Of a DNA stretch of 64,000 bases, positions 49,639-60,819 are shown piece after piece (position 1 is the stretch's first letter; each line of letters starts with the position of its first letter). The stretch covers positions 534,975 to 598,974 of the forward strand of contig FJUW01000021.1 in the NCBI GenBank assembly GCA_900074885.1, in the 5' to 3' direction. Source of the stretch: Rhynchosporium graminicola (lineage: Eukaryota; Ascomycota; Leotiomycetes; Helotiales; Ploettnerulaceae). The position numbers and the translations under genes were made by a program. The notes below the pieces were generated by a model. It saw nothing but the letters and a program-made list of their open reading frames with translations, did not search any database and was not told the origin of the DNA.

Positions 49639-51483
49639 TCAGTCCTCGGCAACTGGTACCTTTCCGCTGTAAATTTGAAGAGGCCGCCACATTCGTGGCT
49701 TCGGGTCACCTGTGAAGTTTGTAAGACTCAAAGAACTCACGGCAGAATATGATTCATGTTTTGAAGGAATGTAGCTACTACTTACTCATTGCTTCTCGCC
49801 AGTGTGCGATCATACCAGGATTACGGCCAAGTAGTGACATTGGTAGAATGAAGTTTGCTGGAAGGCCACTAATTTGAATTGATTAGCCGATTCATTTTTA
49901 TACCGTCCAGCCTCGCGAAATCCAAGTTCGTGTTGGAAAGTCTTACATAGCATTGTACACATGCGAGAGGAATAGATCTATATTCGCACAGAGGTCTCTA
50001 GATACGAAATATTCGTCTTGGGACGCGATACGGTCAATTTCAAGAGCGATCTGTAGACCTTTATCATCTTTTGCTACTTTAGAAAAGTTGCTAGCTTCGC
50101 TAATGAGGTCGTGAATGAATCGTGCGCGTGGATCCTTGACCTGTCTTTGTCTTAGCATGTGACACTTTGCCCTTGAACGACTAGTCCAAGGCCATACCTT
50201 ATATGTCCGATGTCCGTAGCCAAAGAGCCTTTTCTTCCCACTTTTCACATCCTCAATCAGCTGAGGCACATTCGAAAGATCACCGACAGCCTCCATTTGC
50301 TTGTGGGAAACTTCCATTGCGCCGCCGTGCAAGATACCCGTCCCGGACAAAGTAGCAACAGCCGAGCACGAGTAAGGATCACTCAGAGTTGAAGCGGCAT
50401 GCAGGAATGCTGCTGTAGAGTTGGTAAGTTCATGATCGGCTGTCAATATCCACTAAATCGATATTAGCCCTGATCCAGTGGACTTATTGTGGAACCCAGC
50501 CAGAATTTGTATACTTACATGACGGCTCAGGATGTTAACTATACGACTGTCAGGCTTTCCTGTGTTTTCATCGAGAAATCTCATCATATGTAGCACGTTC
50601 TCGACATATGAGTATTCTTGCCGGGGAGGCTCAAACTGCCGACCTTGAAGATGGCAGTAGACCGCTGCTGCTAAAATCGCATATATTTGTAAAAACTGTG
50701 GGACCTCGGCATCCACTAATGTCATATTGCCTTTGTAAATATTCTTTCCGCAGGCCGCTGGAATTTTCTGTGGTTGGGAGGCTACAAAAGCCGTCAAGGC
50801 AGATGCAATGGCCGTGGTTGGATGTGACTCAAGTCTTCCAACATTTTGATTAGCAACAGTTCCAGACAGCGTATTTCAATAACTCGTGATCTACTCACGG
50901 GAAAGTTTTGATCAAGTCAAAGACACTCTGTGGCGGGAGAGGAGTTTCTACGAGTGACTCTTGGAAGGCTGTGGCCTCGTCTGCAGCTGGAAGGTGACCA
51001 TAAATGAGAAGAAAGGCAACATGTTCGAAGGGCCTCCCAGATAGATCTAGAGCACTTAAATTAGTGTTGAGATCGGTCTACAACTACTGGCGGAGTAGCT
51101 CTGCCAGCACTTTTTACAAAACATCCAAACACCCAGTCCACAAACTCCATTGTGACTGACAATGGAGTCGAAAGGTAATGCCGAATAAAGTGAAAGAAAT
51201 ACGACTTACAGAGATCTGGGACTGATATTCCGCGATACGATATTTGGCCTGCATTTCCGTCTACAAAACATATTTGGGATTTCATGCAAGCGGTGTTCTG
51301 GAATCCAGGGTCAAAGAGCTTAAGACCGTTCTCAAACTGGTCCCCAGGGTGTCTCCCCTCTGGCGAACATTTTATCTGCTTGAAGGATACAGCCTCGATG
51401 GAGTTGTTCACAATGGGAAAGTCGTATGTATTACCAGTTCGATTGTCTGTGATCGAAAGACTGTCGGTCGTGTTAAGATTCAT
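49639..51483 (-). CDS. Citrate-synthase-family enzyme, probable alkylcitrate synthase
   Basis: Seven exons: 51483-51210, 51046-50899, 50834-50519, 50452-50198, 50140-49947, 49868-49786, 49709-49639; in frame, 446 residues. The family condenses an acyl-CoA with oxaloacetate. All three catalytic residues are visible: the His of ILTADHELTNS, the His of GTGILHGGAMEV, and the Asp of the signature GYGHRTYKVKDPR (completed across the 57-bp fourth intron). The C-terminus is typical (HWREAMSDPKPRMWRPLQIY). The N-terminus (LSITDNRTGNTYDFPIV, then ISYRGISVPDL) is of the bacterial/peroxisomal type and has no mitochondrial presequence, unlike the housekeeping enzyme. No PTS1 is seen (ends VAED). Beside an HR-PKS and a PrpD enzyme it most likely joins the polyketide chain to oxaloacetate. 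A plain 2-methylcitrate synthase is the main alternative. It is divergent from the dioxygenase gene. Confidence 0.9.
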
Positions 51484-52854
51484 GGTGAATGTTGATAAAG
51501 CCGTGGATAAGAAGTATTGTGATTGAGTGAAACAGCTCCAAAGCAATTCCAATATACCTGCTGCTTGAGTTGTCAAAATTTTTGGGGGGTTAACTTCTCG
51601 ATGATGATCTCCGTTGAGAATGCCGTAGTCTGGCTGACGCAATTAAAAACTCTAGTATCCATGCTATTAAACTTTCAGAAAAACAAGAGTGCGAATAAGG
51701 TTACCTTTGACTCAACCCTTTGGACGTGGGTCCATCAGATTCGTATGTCACTTGAGGATACTCGATTTCTCCGGAAGTCTGAGCCTATCTACAGTAGGTT
51801 TGCGCACAGTGGAAAGGTTTAGATTTCTGGAGAAATCGAGAATTCATCATCGGAGTCGGAAGCACTAGAATTCTGTACGAGAGGTCGCAGGGATTCAAAC
51901 TCTATTTAGACGTGAATCCCCAAATCCCCAAACCCCAGTTCTCGGGCGCATCGCTCGTACGATAGTACTGGGTACCCTAGGAAAAGTAGGACCCAAGGAG
52001 AGCAGGGGCGCCAGCAGCTAATTAGAGGGCGTCAGCCAAGCTACTCTCTAAAGAGCCTGAGGTTATTTAGGTGCTTCTCAGTATACATTGAAATGACTAA
52101 TGGACATCTTTGAAAATATTCTTCTGTTAATAGATTAATTCAAATGAAAGCAAGGAAACCTTTCTACTTACGGAGGTATAGCGGTTGAGTGTCTTTAAAG
52201 AGCTAGCAGGGGGTCAGGTGGACTTACTACATATGGCAGTTCCCAGGTCTAGAGCTATGCAGAAATTACCCAAGTAGTAAAGGGGAAGTCAGTGCGTTAT
52301 AGAGACATTACGATTTGTAGTAAAGTCTTCTATGCCCCTGCTAGCTCTATGACAACACTTGACCGCTGTATCATCGTTCTTCTTACTAAGATGACGTTCT
52401 GTTTCAAACTCTGTCGACAAAATCACCAGATGAGAGTATACATCATGGGAGTTATGCTTTTATACCTTAACATCTCTGTACTTCAAGTGCTCTGTAAGGG
52501 CAAACTTCACTTCTGTGACTTGAATTAGTTAAGAAACTCATTTCCTGAAGCTGGCTCTTGCTGATCATGCTGTTGCGTAATTATGGAGTTGAAGCTTTCG
52601 CTGCCACTCCCTGTATTTATTTTCCAGATTACATAAGCTTATATTCCTACCTCAAGTGCGAGTCATGAATTACTATCCTGCCAAAGTATATTTGTGCTGA
52701 AGAACGGATTTCCGAGGTAAAGAGCTGCCACTATGATAGCATCATAACTCGTGGACAAGTACCGCACGTAAGTTAAATTCTCCTCTCAATATCAAATTTT
52801 CTAAGCTAACCGCGATTAGACCTCCTTACATTGGATATCGTTTGTTCTTCAAAT
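51484..52854. other. Bidirectional promoter interval with MITE copy 3
   Basis: 1371 bp between the start codons of the citrate-synthase-like (minus) and dioxygenase (plus) genes. It contains MITE copy 3 (51761-51840). ORFs at 51523-51822 and 52292-52528 show no domain and are not called. Confidence 0.55.
51761..51840 (-). repeat. Palindromic MITE-like element, copy 3 (80 bp)
   Basis: It starts CTCGATTTCTCCGGAAG and ends CTGGAGAAATCGAG. It is inverted relative to copies 1 and 2: its reverse strand ends with the ATAGGCTCAGACTTCC block that matches ACAGGCTCAGATCC in copy 1. TA precedes it; AA follows. It lies 277 bp upstream of the citrate-synthase-like start codon. Confidence 0.8.
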
Positions 52855-54233
52855 ATGGCACCTTCATCAACAACTGAGAGCGGTCCTGTTCCTGTTAATG
52901 GAACCCCCGAACCCTTCTCTGGATCTCAAGAATGGTCACTTCCCAATTCTACGCCGTCAGCCGTTCCTCAGCCTGCTACGGAGTCTCGTGGTAACACCTT
53001 CATCGACCCAGAGCTCCTCCTGGGACATAAGGAGCCACTCCCGTATCGCGGTTCACTTGACGAATTCGAAAGTTTCGATGTGACTCCTATTTCAGGTCGT
53101 GAATTCCCACAGGCAAGCTTAGCCCAGTGGCTCCGTGCACCAAACTCCGATGAGTTGATTCGAGATCTTGCCGTGACCAGTAAGTCAGCATTTGCCAGAC
53201 CAGAAAAAAAATTTGTGACTATGGAGGTTGACCCTGAGCACAGTTTCTCAGCGCGGCGTAGTGTTCTTTCGAGCGCAGAACGAGATGACAGTTGAACTTC
53301 AGAAGGAGCTTGCTAAACGTCTAGGCGAGCTTTCAGGAAAGCCGTCCACATCGGGTCTTCATATTTTCCCGTTTGTTTACGGAGCTGAAGACCGTGACAA
53401 AGAGGTCACGATCATCACGCACGAGGACAAGCCCATAGAGAAGGGCAAGGTTCATGCTCGGCTCCAGGACCCTAAGACGACTCCTCCTCATAAGATGTGG
53501 CATTCCGACTCGACCTTTGAACACGTTCCAGCTGATTACGCAGTTTTAAGATTCGAGAAGCTACCTAGCACAGGTGGAGATACCGTTTGGGCGAGTGGGT
53601 ATGAAGTTTATGACCGTCTCAGCGAGCCTTTGAAAGCTTTTTTTGGTGGCTTGACATTCACTGGCGGACAGCCGGCGTACCACAAAAAGGCCGCCACTAA
53701 CGGTACGCCTTATTACACGGAGTAAGTCCATGATTGTCCTTGGATATTTATTTAAAGCTGCTTTTCTCACTATTTACTCCTTGATAGCCAGCGTGGTGCC
53801 CCAGAGAACGTTGGGAAACACATCCGTGCCATCCATCCCGTGGTTCGAACGAATCCTGTAACAGGCTGGAATAGTATCTATGCTCTAGGTCATCACGTAG
53901 AGTACATCAACCATGTATCTCCTGCCGAGTCCACGAAGCTGCTTGAATGGCTACACGATATTGTTGTCCTGAACCACGACATCCACATAAGACACCGCTG
54001 GGTCAACAACAATGATATGGCATTATGGGACAATCGGTAAGTAGTGTTGGCATTCAATACCATCGTCAACTTCCTGGCTAATTCTGAACCAAAGCTGCAT
54101 GGTACACACAGCGACACCCGATTATCTGGGTAAAGGGTTAGGCGATCGCAAGGGCTGTCGAGTCATGAGTATTGGCGAGAGACCTTACCACGATCCAAGT
54201 GCAAGTGGACGCGCTGAGTCGCTTGTCCTTTAG
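52855..54233 (+). CDS. TauD/TfdA-type Fe(II)/2-oxoglutarate dioxygenase
   Basis: Four exons: 52855-53179, 53244-53721, 53788-54036, 54095-54233; in frame, 396 residues. The enzyme couples oxidation of a substrate to 2-oxoglutarate decarboxylation. The Fe-binding HxD is MWHSDSTFEH, preceded by ARLQDPKTTPPHK. The distal His is in CMVHTATPDYLG near the C-terminus, followed by RKGCRVMSIGERP, which should hold the 2-oxoglutarate-binding Arg. FRAQNE and GGDTVWASGYEVYDRLSE are family segments. The upstream TTG-started extension (52831) is not needed. The first 90 residues are Ser/Pro-rich and likely unstructured. Homologues include fungal sulfonate/taurine dioxygenases, but in this cluster hydroxylation or ring modification of the alkylcitrate-derived product is the likelier job. 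Confidence 0.9.
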
Positions 54234-54713
54234 ATTGATATGAAATGTTAAAACACATTTTATATTAGACTTACTCAATAGATATACTTATACTTATATA
54301 CATATTATGATTTTTGATTTCTTGTTCAAAAGGATTGTTAAATGATCAAGACTCCTCAAGCCCCACGTTATCTTTACTCTATCATGATTTGGAGTCTTTC
54401 TTGACTTAGATCGCCATAAGGCCAGAGTCTCTAACATGCTATATTAACTTCACTTTACTTGATGGGGGTTTTTCTTTGAAGCTGAATGTTAGAAGATCAA
54501 AAATGCTCTCGCTAGATTCTAACCACCGCTTAGACCTACTATGAACGATTTTATTATGATTCAAAAATGTCTTGCGAGGGTAGTCCCTGATATGAGCATA
54601 TCTTAATCAAACTCAAGGCAGCTATTACCCGGCTGTAAGAACGAATGATGTTTCTCTCAGCAGTCATAGTGTGGTATGATGGTGCGTGTTGAAACTAGAC
54701 TTTATCACTCTTT
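54234..54713. other. Convergent 3' spacer, no gene seen
   Basis: AT-rich trailer sequence between the stop codons of the dioxygenase and PrpD genes. No MITE copy or ORF of interest. Confidence 0.6.
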
Positions 54714-56301
54714 CTACTGTACAAGGAGATCAATGAGATCTGAAGCACTACGTGATTCCTCTTCCAGAACCATTTTCTCGATCAGATCCACAGTACCAGT
54801 CTTGAAATTTCCAATGTTCATGTTCTTTCTGAATTTCTTCATCACCCCATCGCTTGTTGTTGGATTTTTTGGCACGCCTGGACAGTCTCGTGAGATGATC
54901 TCTTCTAACACCTCGCCCGATGTCAAGTAAATCGTTACACTGGCTACAGGCGGACTCGGATCACTTCTCTGGTTTGAGAGGTACTCGTTTGTGAATCCCT
55001 CGTCTTGAATGACACGCATCTTCTTTGCAACATCTCGCAAGGCCACGCTACTTGCCCAAGGACTCTCGTCGCGGTAGTCGTCGGTAGAAGGTGGTTCACC
55101 CTTGAGTAATGTCACCCCAAGCACGTATTGGATGGAATGATCACGATCAGCGTAGTTGTTCAAGTCTCCCGGCTTATCGAGAATCAAAACAATTGGTCTG
55201 CAAGCTTTAAGCACGATGCTCGCGACATCCTTATCGGGATCCAGGTTTCGTTGTCGCAAGCGATTCGACTGTTGTTGCATGGCTTCAATTGCGTACAAAG
55301 AGTGTCCCTCGCACGGCACCAATTTGAACGCCACTCTCTCCATGACATACGTCTGGAAAGGAGAACCAGGCATCTTTGAAGAAGTCGCAGGATGCGCCGG
55401 ATCTGGGCGGGGAAATTTGAACTCGCCATCATGCCACGTATTCTCGTAGAAACCCCAACGTGGCATTGTTAAAACAGTTCGCGCGCCGGGCTGACCATTC
55501 TTCACGAGTAGTGCAATCTGAACGGCTCGCATGCAAGCATCTCCAGCGGCCCATGCCTTGCGGGGAATAGTATTGGATCCCGCACGAAAGATCCGTAAAG
55601 GGCCGCCGTCCATGAAAACATGAGATAAGGCCGCACACGTCTCATCCTCGCTAAGGCCCATGAGCCAGGAAACAACAGCTGTCGATGCCAGTTTCACGAG
55701 TAGTGTATGATCCATACCAAGCTTATTGAAGGAGTTGAGAACATTAAAGGCGCCTTGAATTTCGGTTGCCTTTATGAGCGCTTCCAGGACTGTGCGGATA
55801 GTCAAAGGTGGTGCGTGTGCAGGTCTTGGGATTTGTGCATTAGATAGCCAGTCACTGACTGAGAGAATAGAACCGAGATTGTCTAGATGTTGGTTTAAAC
55901 GTCAATATATGCCCTTAGAATGTGTTGAAGATTATAAAAGACTTACCAGAAGGATGTCCCCAATCGACTCCTCCAATACAATCGTTGAAATCAAGCCATC
56001 GTATCATGGTGCCCATATCCCAAGCTCCTTTGACGGGGTCCAGCACAAAAGAAGTTCCTGGGAGTCTAAAGCCATTTGGGCACTGGACACCAGGAACAAA
56101 CGGACCAAGGAGTGCTTTGCATTCCGCGCTGGTTTTGACTGCTAGAATAGCAACACCAATAGTGTCGAGAAGGATTTCTCGAGATCGTTTCCACGCAGTT
56201 GCATTCTCAATTTCGTAATGAAAGACATAGTCTTTGATTTCAATAATGAGTTGATCCCAGTCTGGCAGATTGTTGCTTCGGGTTTTTCCTATGGTAGTCA
56301 T
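54714..56301 (-). CDS. MmgE/PrpD family enzyme, probable alkylcitrate dehydratase
   Basis: Two exons, 56301-55947 and 55882-54714, with a 64-bp intron; in frame, 507 residues, normal for the family. PrpD enzymes dehydrate 2-methylcitrate to 2-methylaconitate. The family core is visible: GAWDMGTMIRWLDFNDCIGG, then WGHPSDNLGSILSVSDWL, the HPSDN motif being formed across the splice junction. Further matches are the helical SWLMGLSEDETCAALSHVF block, RKAWAAGDACMRAVQIALL and the C-terminal VTIYLTSGEVLEE domain. There is no targeting peptide (starts MTTIGKTRSNNLPDW). Next to a citrate-synthase-like enzyme and an HR-PKS it should act on the alkylcitrate intermediate. It is divergent from the MFS gene and convergent with the dioxygenase. 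The alternative is a role in ordinary propionate metabolism, less likely in this setting. Confidence 0.92.
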
Positions 56302-57718
56302 AATTGCAGTTGGGATTGAGACGGCATGCTCTGGAACAAATTTTATGGGTAGTATCTATATTGTATTTGTCTAGCTTTATCGATATCAGTCCGAGAAGTC
56401 TACTTGAAAGCTTGAAATACACGACTAATGCTCTCCGAGCTTGAGCAGGTGATTCCAGCAAGCCTACTTTCTCCTCCGCCATAGGCGTCTTCCCTCGCCA
56501 AACACTTCATTGCAGGGGATACAATCCATGCACGGTTAAATCCCGCTGAGAACGCCTTTGCAAAGAATGGAAAAATGTCTATACGACAAACCTACAGGAC
56601 ATCCCTACCATTTTACACTGTTTACTTAAGAACAAAATTTCATTTACCAATTCATAATATCAAGATATATAATTCCCATAAAATCCTCTTCCTAAGAAGC
56701 ATGTATTCCTCGAAATGAAGTTACTATTCAACCGTTTGTTAGTTGCGAAACATTAAGCTTTATGGTTAATTCTTTTACAATTCTTTGACCTACAGGTATA
56801 ATGCAGAGTATCTATCAAGCGTGAATATTTTATCATATTTCGCTAGAATTTACACCCTGGCTGCCGTTTCCAGCTAAATGCATCATGCATTCCTACGTAA
56901 TCAATACTACCCGGTCCCAATTCCCACACCCCTACCCCGGTCTGAATCATAAACTCTGTGCTGTACGGAGTAAGATTTTATAGTTTTAATGTTTAGACCC
57001 GGCGGACGGTTCTTAGAACCTACCTACAGGGTTAACAGTAGCCAGATTACCGATAGTTTTGCCCAGTCAACCTTAACTCTTCTCTTCAACAGGGTTTACA
57101 AGACTCGTGTCGACCGCTGTAAACGATAAGCCTAAACTTACCCCCGCGCACCCCCGTAAAGCCAGGAATAGAAGCGCCGGCTTATGACCTGACAACTCGG
57201 CGGCACGAGTCACGGACTGCAGTTGTTCAATAGCGCTATCTTTTGAGACAGCAGTGATATCCACGAATCAATAGGGCATCGATATTCTAACAATACTCGG
57301 GTTCTCCAGAAGTCCGAATCATTCCACTGTGGAGCTAGGGTAAATATACGAAAAACTCCCTGCAAACCCAAGTCTAGAGAAACCGGGTAAGTGATCCCGG
57401 GAACAAATTTTAATTATATTGGCAACTTCTGGTGCTAGAAATCACACATCAGTGGATCTGATAGAGCTGGGTTCCCAGTATTTCAGAAATGGAACTAAAC
57501 CACAGAAATGCAGCTGGCATTCTCAGCGGTGAAAACGATACTCCATAATCCACTGCTGGGCCTTCCTGGCAGCACGAGAAGGCATGCCCGGCGGAAAAGA
57601 AGCATATTAGGTTTCACCATCACGAGTTTCCAACTTCGGATTGCCGAAACTTGAGAATTTGACGTGGAAGTGTGTGCTGAACCTGTATTCATTAACATTT
57701 CCCGAGATTTGGAAATCA
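56302..57718. other. Bidirectional promoter interval with MITE copy 4
   Basis: 1417 bp between the start codons of the PrpD (minus) and MFS (plus) genes. It includes MITE copy 4 (57296-57387). The short minus-strand ORFs at 56240-56482 (running through the PrpD start), 57073-57264 and 57495-57728 are unsupported. Confidence 0.55.
57296..57387 (-). repeat. Palindromic MITE-like element, copy 4 (92 bp)
   Basis: It begins CTCGGGTTCTCCAGAAG and ends TCTAGAGAAACCGGG, with TA outside both ends (57294-57295 and 57388-57389). The block TTCCACTGTG is shared with the reverse strand of copy 3. It is the most diverged copy, 331 bp upstream of the MFS start codon. Confidence 0.75.
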
Positions 57719-59279
57719 ATGTCAACACCCAACATGGCCGACACCAAGCCTGAACTAACTCAAACCAACGCCATCAGTGAAGATGACTACAGCATCTTCA
57801 CCCCGGGACAAAAACTCGCCATAGTACTGGTGGTTAGTGTCGCAGCATTCATATCCCCTGCGTCAGCGTACATCTACCTCCCAGCAATGGGCCAAATCGG
57901 AAAAGAGCTCGGAGTCTCCTCGACAGCAATGAATTGGTCCATCACGACCTACATTGTAAGTAAACCTCCGAGATTCAGCTCAGCAAGAAAGCTCCTACAC
58001 AGCTGACTTTCATTAGATATGCCAAGGAATTGCACCTTCGTTGATGAGCAGCGTTACAGAAACTCTAGGCCGTCGACCAGTCTACCTGCTTTGCCTGGTG
58101 ATCTATATAGGCGCCAACGTTGGCTTGGCCTTACAAAGTAATTTTGTAGCCTTGTTGATCTTGCGAGCTGTCCAGAGCTCTGGTAGTAGCTCCATGGTCC
58201 TTTTAGGCACCGCCGTGATTGTTGATGTCTCGACGACGGCAGAACGTGGAAAGTACTACTCAATTGGTACTTCTGCCACTGTGCTTGGACCAGCCTTCGC
58301 ACCAGCTCTGGGGGGTATACTTGCTGAGTATCTTGGATGGCCGTCAATATTCGTCTTCATGGCAACTTTCGCAGGTCTGGTGCTAGGAAGCATGTTACTC
58401 TTCTATCCTGAGACTTCGCGGCATATTGTTGGAAATGGAAGTCGACCTCCTCAAATATGGAACCTAACACTAAGACAATGGTGCAGACAACGGTCGAAGA
58501 TATTCAAGAACGAGTCAACCCTACAGGCAGATGATCGGACGTCCTTGAAACCTGCAAAGAAACATGGGTTTTCCAACCCACTCAAATCACTTGTCTTACT
58601 CTTCGACAAGCAGACCGGGCTGCCTCTGTTCTACACTGGCCTTGCCTACGCAGCTTTCAACTTTGTTATATCCAGCTTGCAAGATTTAGTTTCTGATATC
58701 TATCAACTCAACACTCTTCAGGTTGGTTTATGCTACATGCCGCTTGGACTAGGCGGTGCCATGTCCGCCGTAATGCTCAGTCGCCTGGTCGATTGGAATT
58801 ACCGTCGCTTGGCGCGTGAGCATTCGTATCCTATCTCGCGCACTCGACAGCAACCAATTGGTTCATTCCCCATCGAAAAAGCCAGATTGCAGATAACTTT
58901 ACCTATGGCCTGGCTTGCTGGGATGGCTGTCGCTGGTCTAGGCTGGTCTTTGCAGACCAAATTGCATCTTGCCGTGCCTCTCGTTCTGCTAGGGTTCATT
59001 GGCTTTTGTAATACCGGCACCATCAATGTGATGAGTACCCTAATCATGGATTTGTACCCAAAGGAAAAGGCGACTTCATCTACTGCTTCAGCCTCGATAA
59101 ACCTGATCAAATGCGGTATGGGCGCTGCAGCATCTGCATTTGTCTTACCTTTAACAAATGCAATAGGAATTGGATGGGGATTCACTTTGATGGCGTCTGT
59201 ATGGGCTTTATCGAGTGGTTTACTGTTCATTTCCATCAGACTTGGGCCACATGGAAGAATGAAAGGGAGAACTCATTAG
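57719..59279 (+). CDS. MFS transporter, DHA1-like, 499 aa
   Basis: Two exons, 57719-57955 and 58017-59279, separated by a 61-bp intron just after the first membrane helix; in frame. It is a major facilitator drug:H+ antiporter-like exporter with about 12 membrane segments. TM1 is KLAIVLVVSVAAFISPASAY. Motif A after TM2 is SSVTETLGRRPVY. Motif C of antiporters appears as VLGPAFAPALGGILAEYLGW. The central cytoplasmic loop (about residues 230-270) is basic and polar. The first ATG at 57719 gives MSTPNMADTKPEL; a second in-frame Met is five codons later. It probably exports the cluster product or protects the producer. It is the last recognisable cluster gene before the right-hand transposon. Confidence 0.92.
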
Positions 59280-60373
59280 TTCGTCTTTTTCTTCCCCAGA
59301 TTGGATGATTTTTTCAGACAGAAACAGTATAGATGAGTAGGCTTGAAAGACAATGCCACCGTAGCTGCATATCAGAGACGATAGAGAGAAATAATAGAAG
59401 ATGATTGATTGCCTCAGGTGGAAGTAGAGTCTCGGGAAGTCCTGCGTATTACGACTATCGCAGGTAATGATATTGCTGCGCAGTCGACGGTAGCGTCTTA
59501 CATATTCGCCATTTCGCCGACAACTTCTTCCTAGTAGAGTCTAGCTGGGTGAGGATCGTTTGTATGTCTTCATCCTCCACACGAAGGAAATCCAACACGT
59601 CAATGTCAATGAAGGTTTCCATTTCGTACGTGTCTGGCAAGGCAAATATTACACACTGCGAGGGGCGTGCAATTAAGACGATCGAGTGCTGACCCAAAGC
59701 CCCACGAGTATGTATCACGAGCGCCTTACCGCTTCAGAAAGAATCCTTTCGAACCGCCTGTTGCAATGTTCAACACATACCGCAGTGAAAAACGGATACG
59801 TCGTATGCAAGAGTATCTGACCGAAGTCAATATATTTGACGGAACCAGGTCCACTATCTGCTCCTGCTTCTCGTCACTATCGCAGCCGAACGATAGTCTA
59901 GATTTGGCCCTTCCCCCTTCGAGGCTTATTCGATACTTATACATGCTGATGAGGCTGAGGGAGATCATGCATCCAGTGGGGAAGGGGAGAATTTTGTGAG
60001 TATGTTATTCAATCAAGCCAAAAGATATATCATGGAAGGTCTCTGTGTCATCGTGTGCTTAGTTGTTCTACACTTACAGGCCAGATACTAGCCGGTTCCC
60101 CTCCAGTTTCGCTCGGGACTCGCTTACTATCGGGGTTACCAAATGCTGCACTCATGTAAACGCCGCACTCTTAGTATTATATTAGTAAAGTATTTTAGAT
60201 ACTTCACCCGCTAAAATTCTTTCAATTTCAATATTAAATAACTATTCTAATTTATTAAGGATATATAATCTTTTCTAGTACAAAATTGATCTCTATTATC
60301 TTCACTCTCAGAGCTTTCTACTATAAGTGCTACTAGTAGCGACGATTCTAAATATCGATCATGCTCTAGCTCC
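59280..60373. other. Spacer after MFS gene; possible small ORF, not called
   Basis: A minus-strand frame at 59455-59718 has a protein-like stretch (EMETFIDIDVLDFLRVEDED, then QTILTQLDSTRKKLSAKW), but I find no domain or convincing exon partner. It overlaps a 110-codon plus-strand frame (59667-59999). This could be a gene remnant. From about 60150 the sequence turns AT-rich, leading into transposon DNA. Confidence 0.35.
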
Positions 60374-60391
60374 TTAGGGTTAGGGTTAGGG
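60374..60391 (+). repeat. Interstitial telomere-type repeat, (TTAGGG)x3
   Basis: Three perfect TTAGGG units in tandem. The retrotransposon RT fragment starts within a few bases of its right end, so the repeat marks a junction between unlike sequences. Confidence 0.85.
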
Positions 60392-60529
60392 TGCCGATAT
60401 TAAGAAATCTGAATTCAGCGTTACTCGTATGAAGTTTCTTAGATTTATTATTAGAGTTAATAGAATCGAAGTCGACCCCGAGAAGATCGAAGTTATTAAG
60501 AACTAGGAATATACTAATAATATCTATAG
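60392..60529 (+). mobile_element. Short gypsy RT/RNase H fragment
   Basis: Plus-strand translation reads DIKKSEFSVTRMKFLRFII then RVNRIEVDPEKIEVIKN, the connection segment of Ty3/gypsy polymerases (usual DxxKCEF...YLGFIIxxxGIxxDPxKV). It is cut at 60529 by the LTR of the next element. Confidence 0.75.
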
Positions 60530-60819
60530 TGTGACGCTTGCTCTAGAAAGGTCTCAAAACTACCTGAGTAATAAGACCTCACATTACTATGAATATGAAG
60601 TAGTAAGAATCACTTGAGAATCTACAACTAAGGAGTGAAGAAGTAGAGAGAGAATAGAAGTATATATATGAAAAGGGGGCCCCTAAACTCTACTCGTGTA
60701 ATCTCGCTTAGCAGTAAGTGTTTCTACTAATAGGAAGAGAGTAAGTGTTTCTACTAATAGGGAGAGAGTAAGTGTTTCTACCAATAGGGAGAGACCTCCA
60801 AACCTGACCAGTCGTCACA
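60530..60819 (-). repeat. LTR (290 bp) of minus-strand gypsy element
   Basis: It starts TGTGACGCTTGC and ends CAGTCGTCACA, so it has TGTGACG/CGTCACA inverted termini. It is followed by CTACCCCCCCC, the complement of a polypurine tract, which makes it the 3' LTR of an element on the minus strand. The second LTR would lie beyond the window. It contains a 3 x 27-bp tandem repeat. Confidence 0.8.
60714..60794 (+). repeat. 27-bp tandem repeat, three units, inside LTR
   Basis: Three head-to-tail units beginning GTAAGTGTTTCTACTAATAG and ending GAGAGA, with only two single-base differences between them. They may reflect duplicated promoter sequences in the LTR U3. Confidence 0.9.

Noticed and set aside
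60714..60794. Possible CRISPR-like array (three spaced repeats)
   Set aside because: The 27-bp units are contiguous with no spacers, in a fungal LTR; it is a simple tandem repeat.
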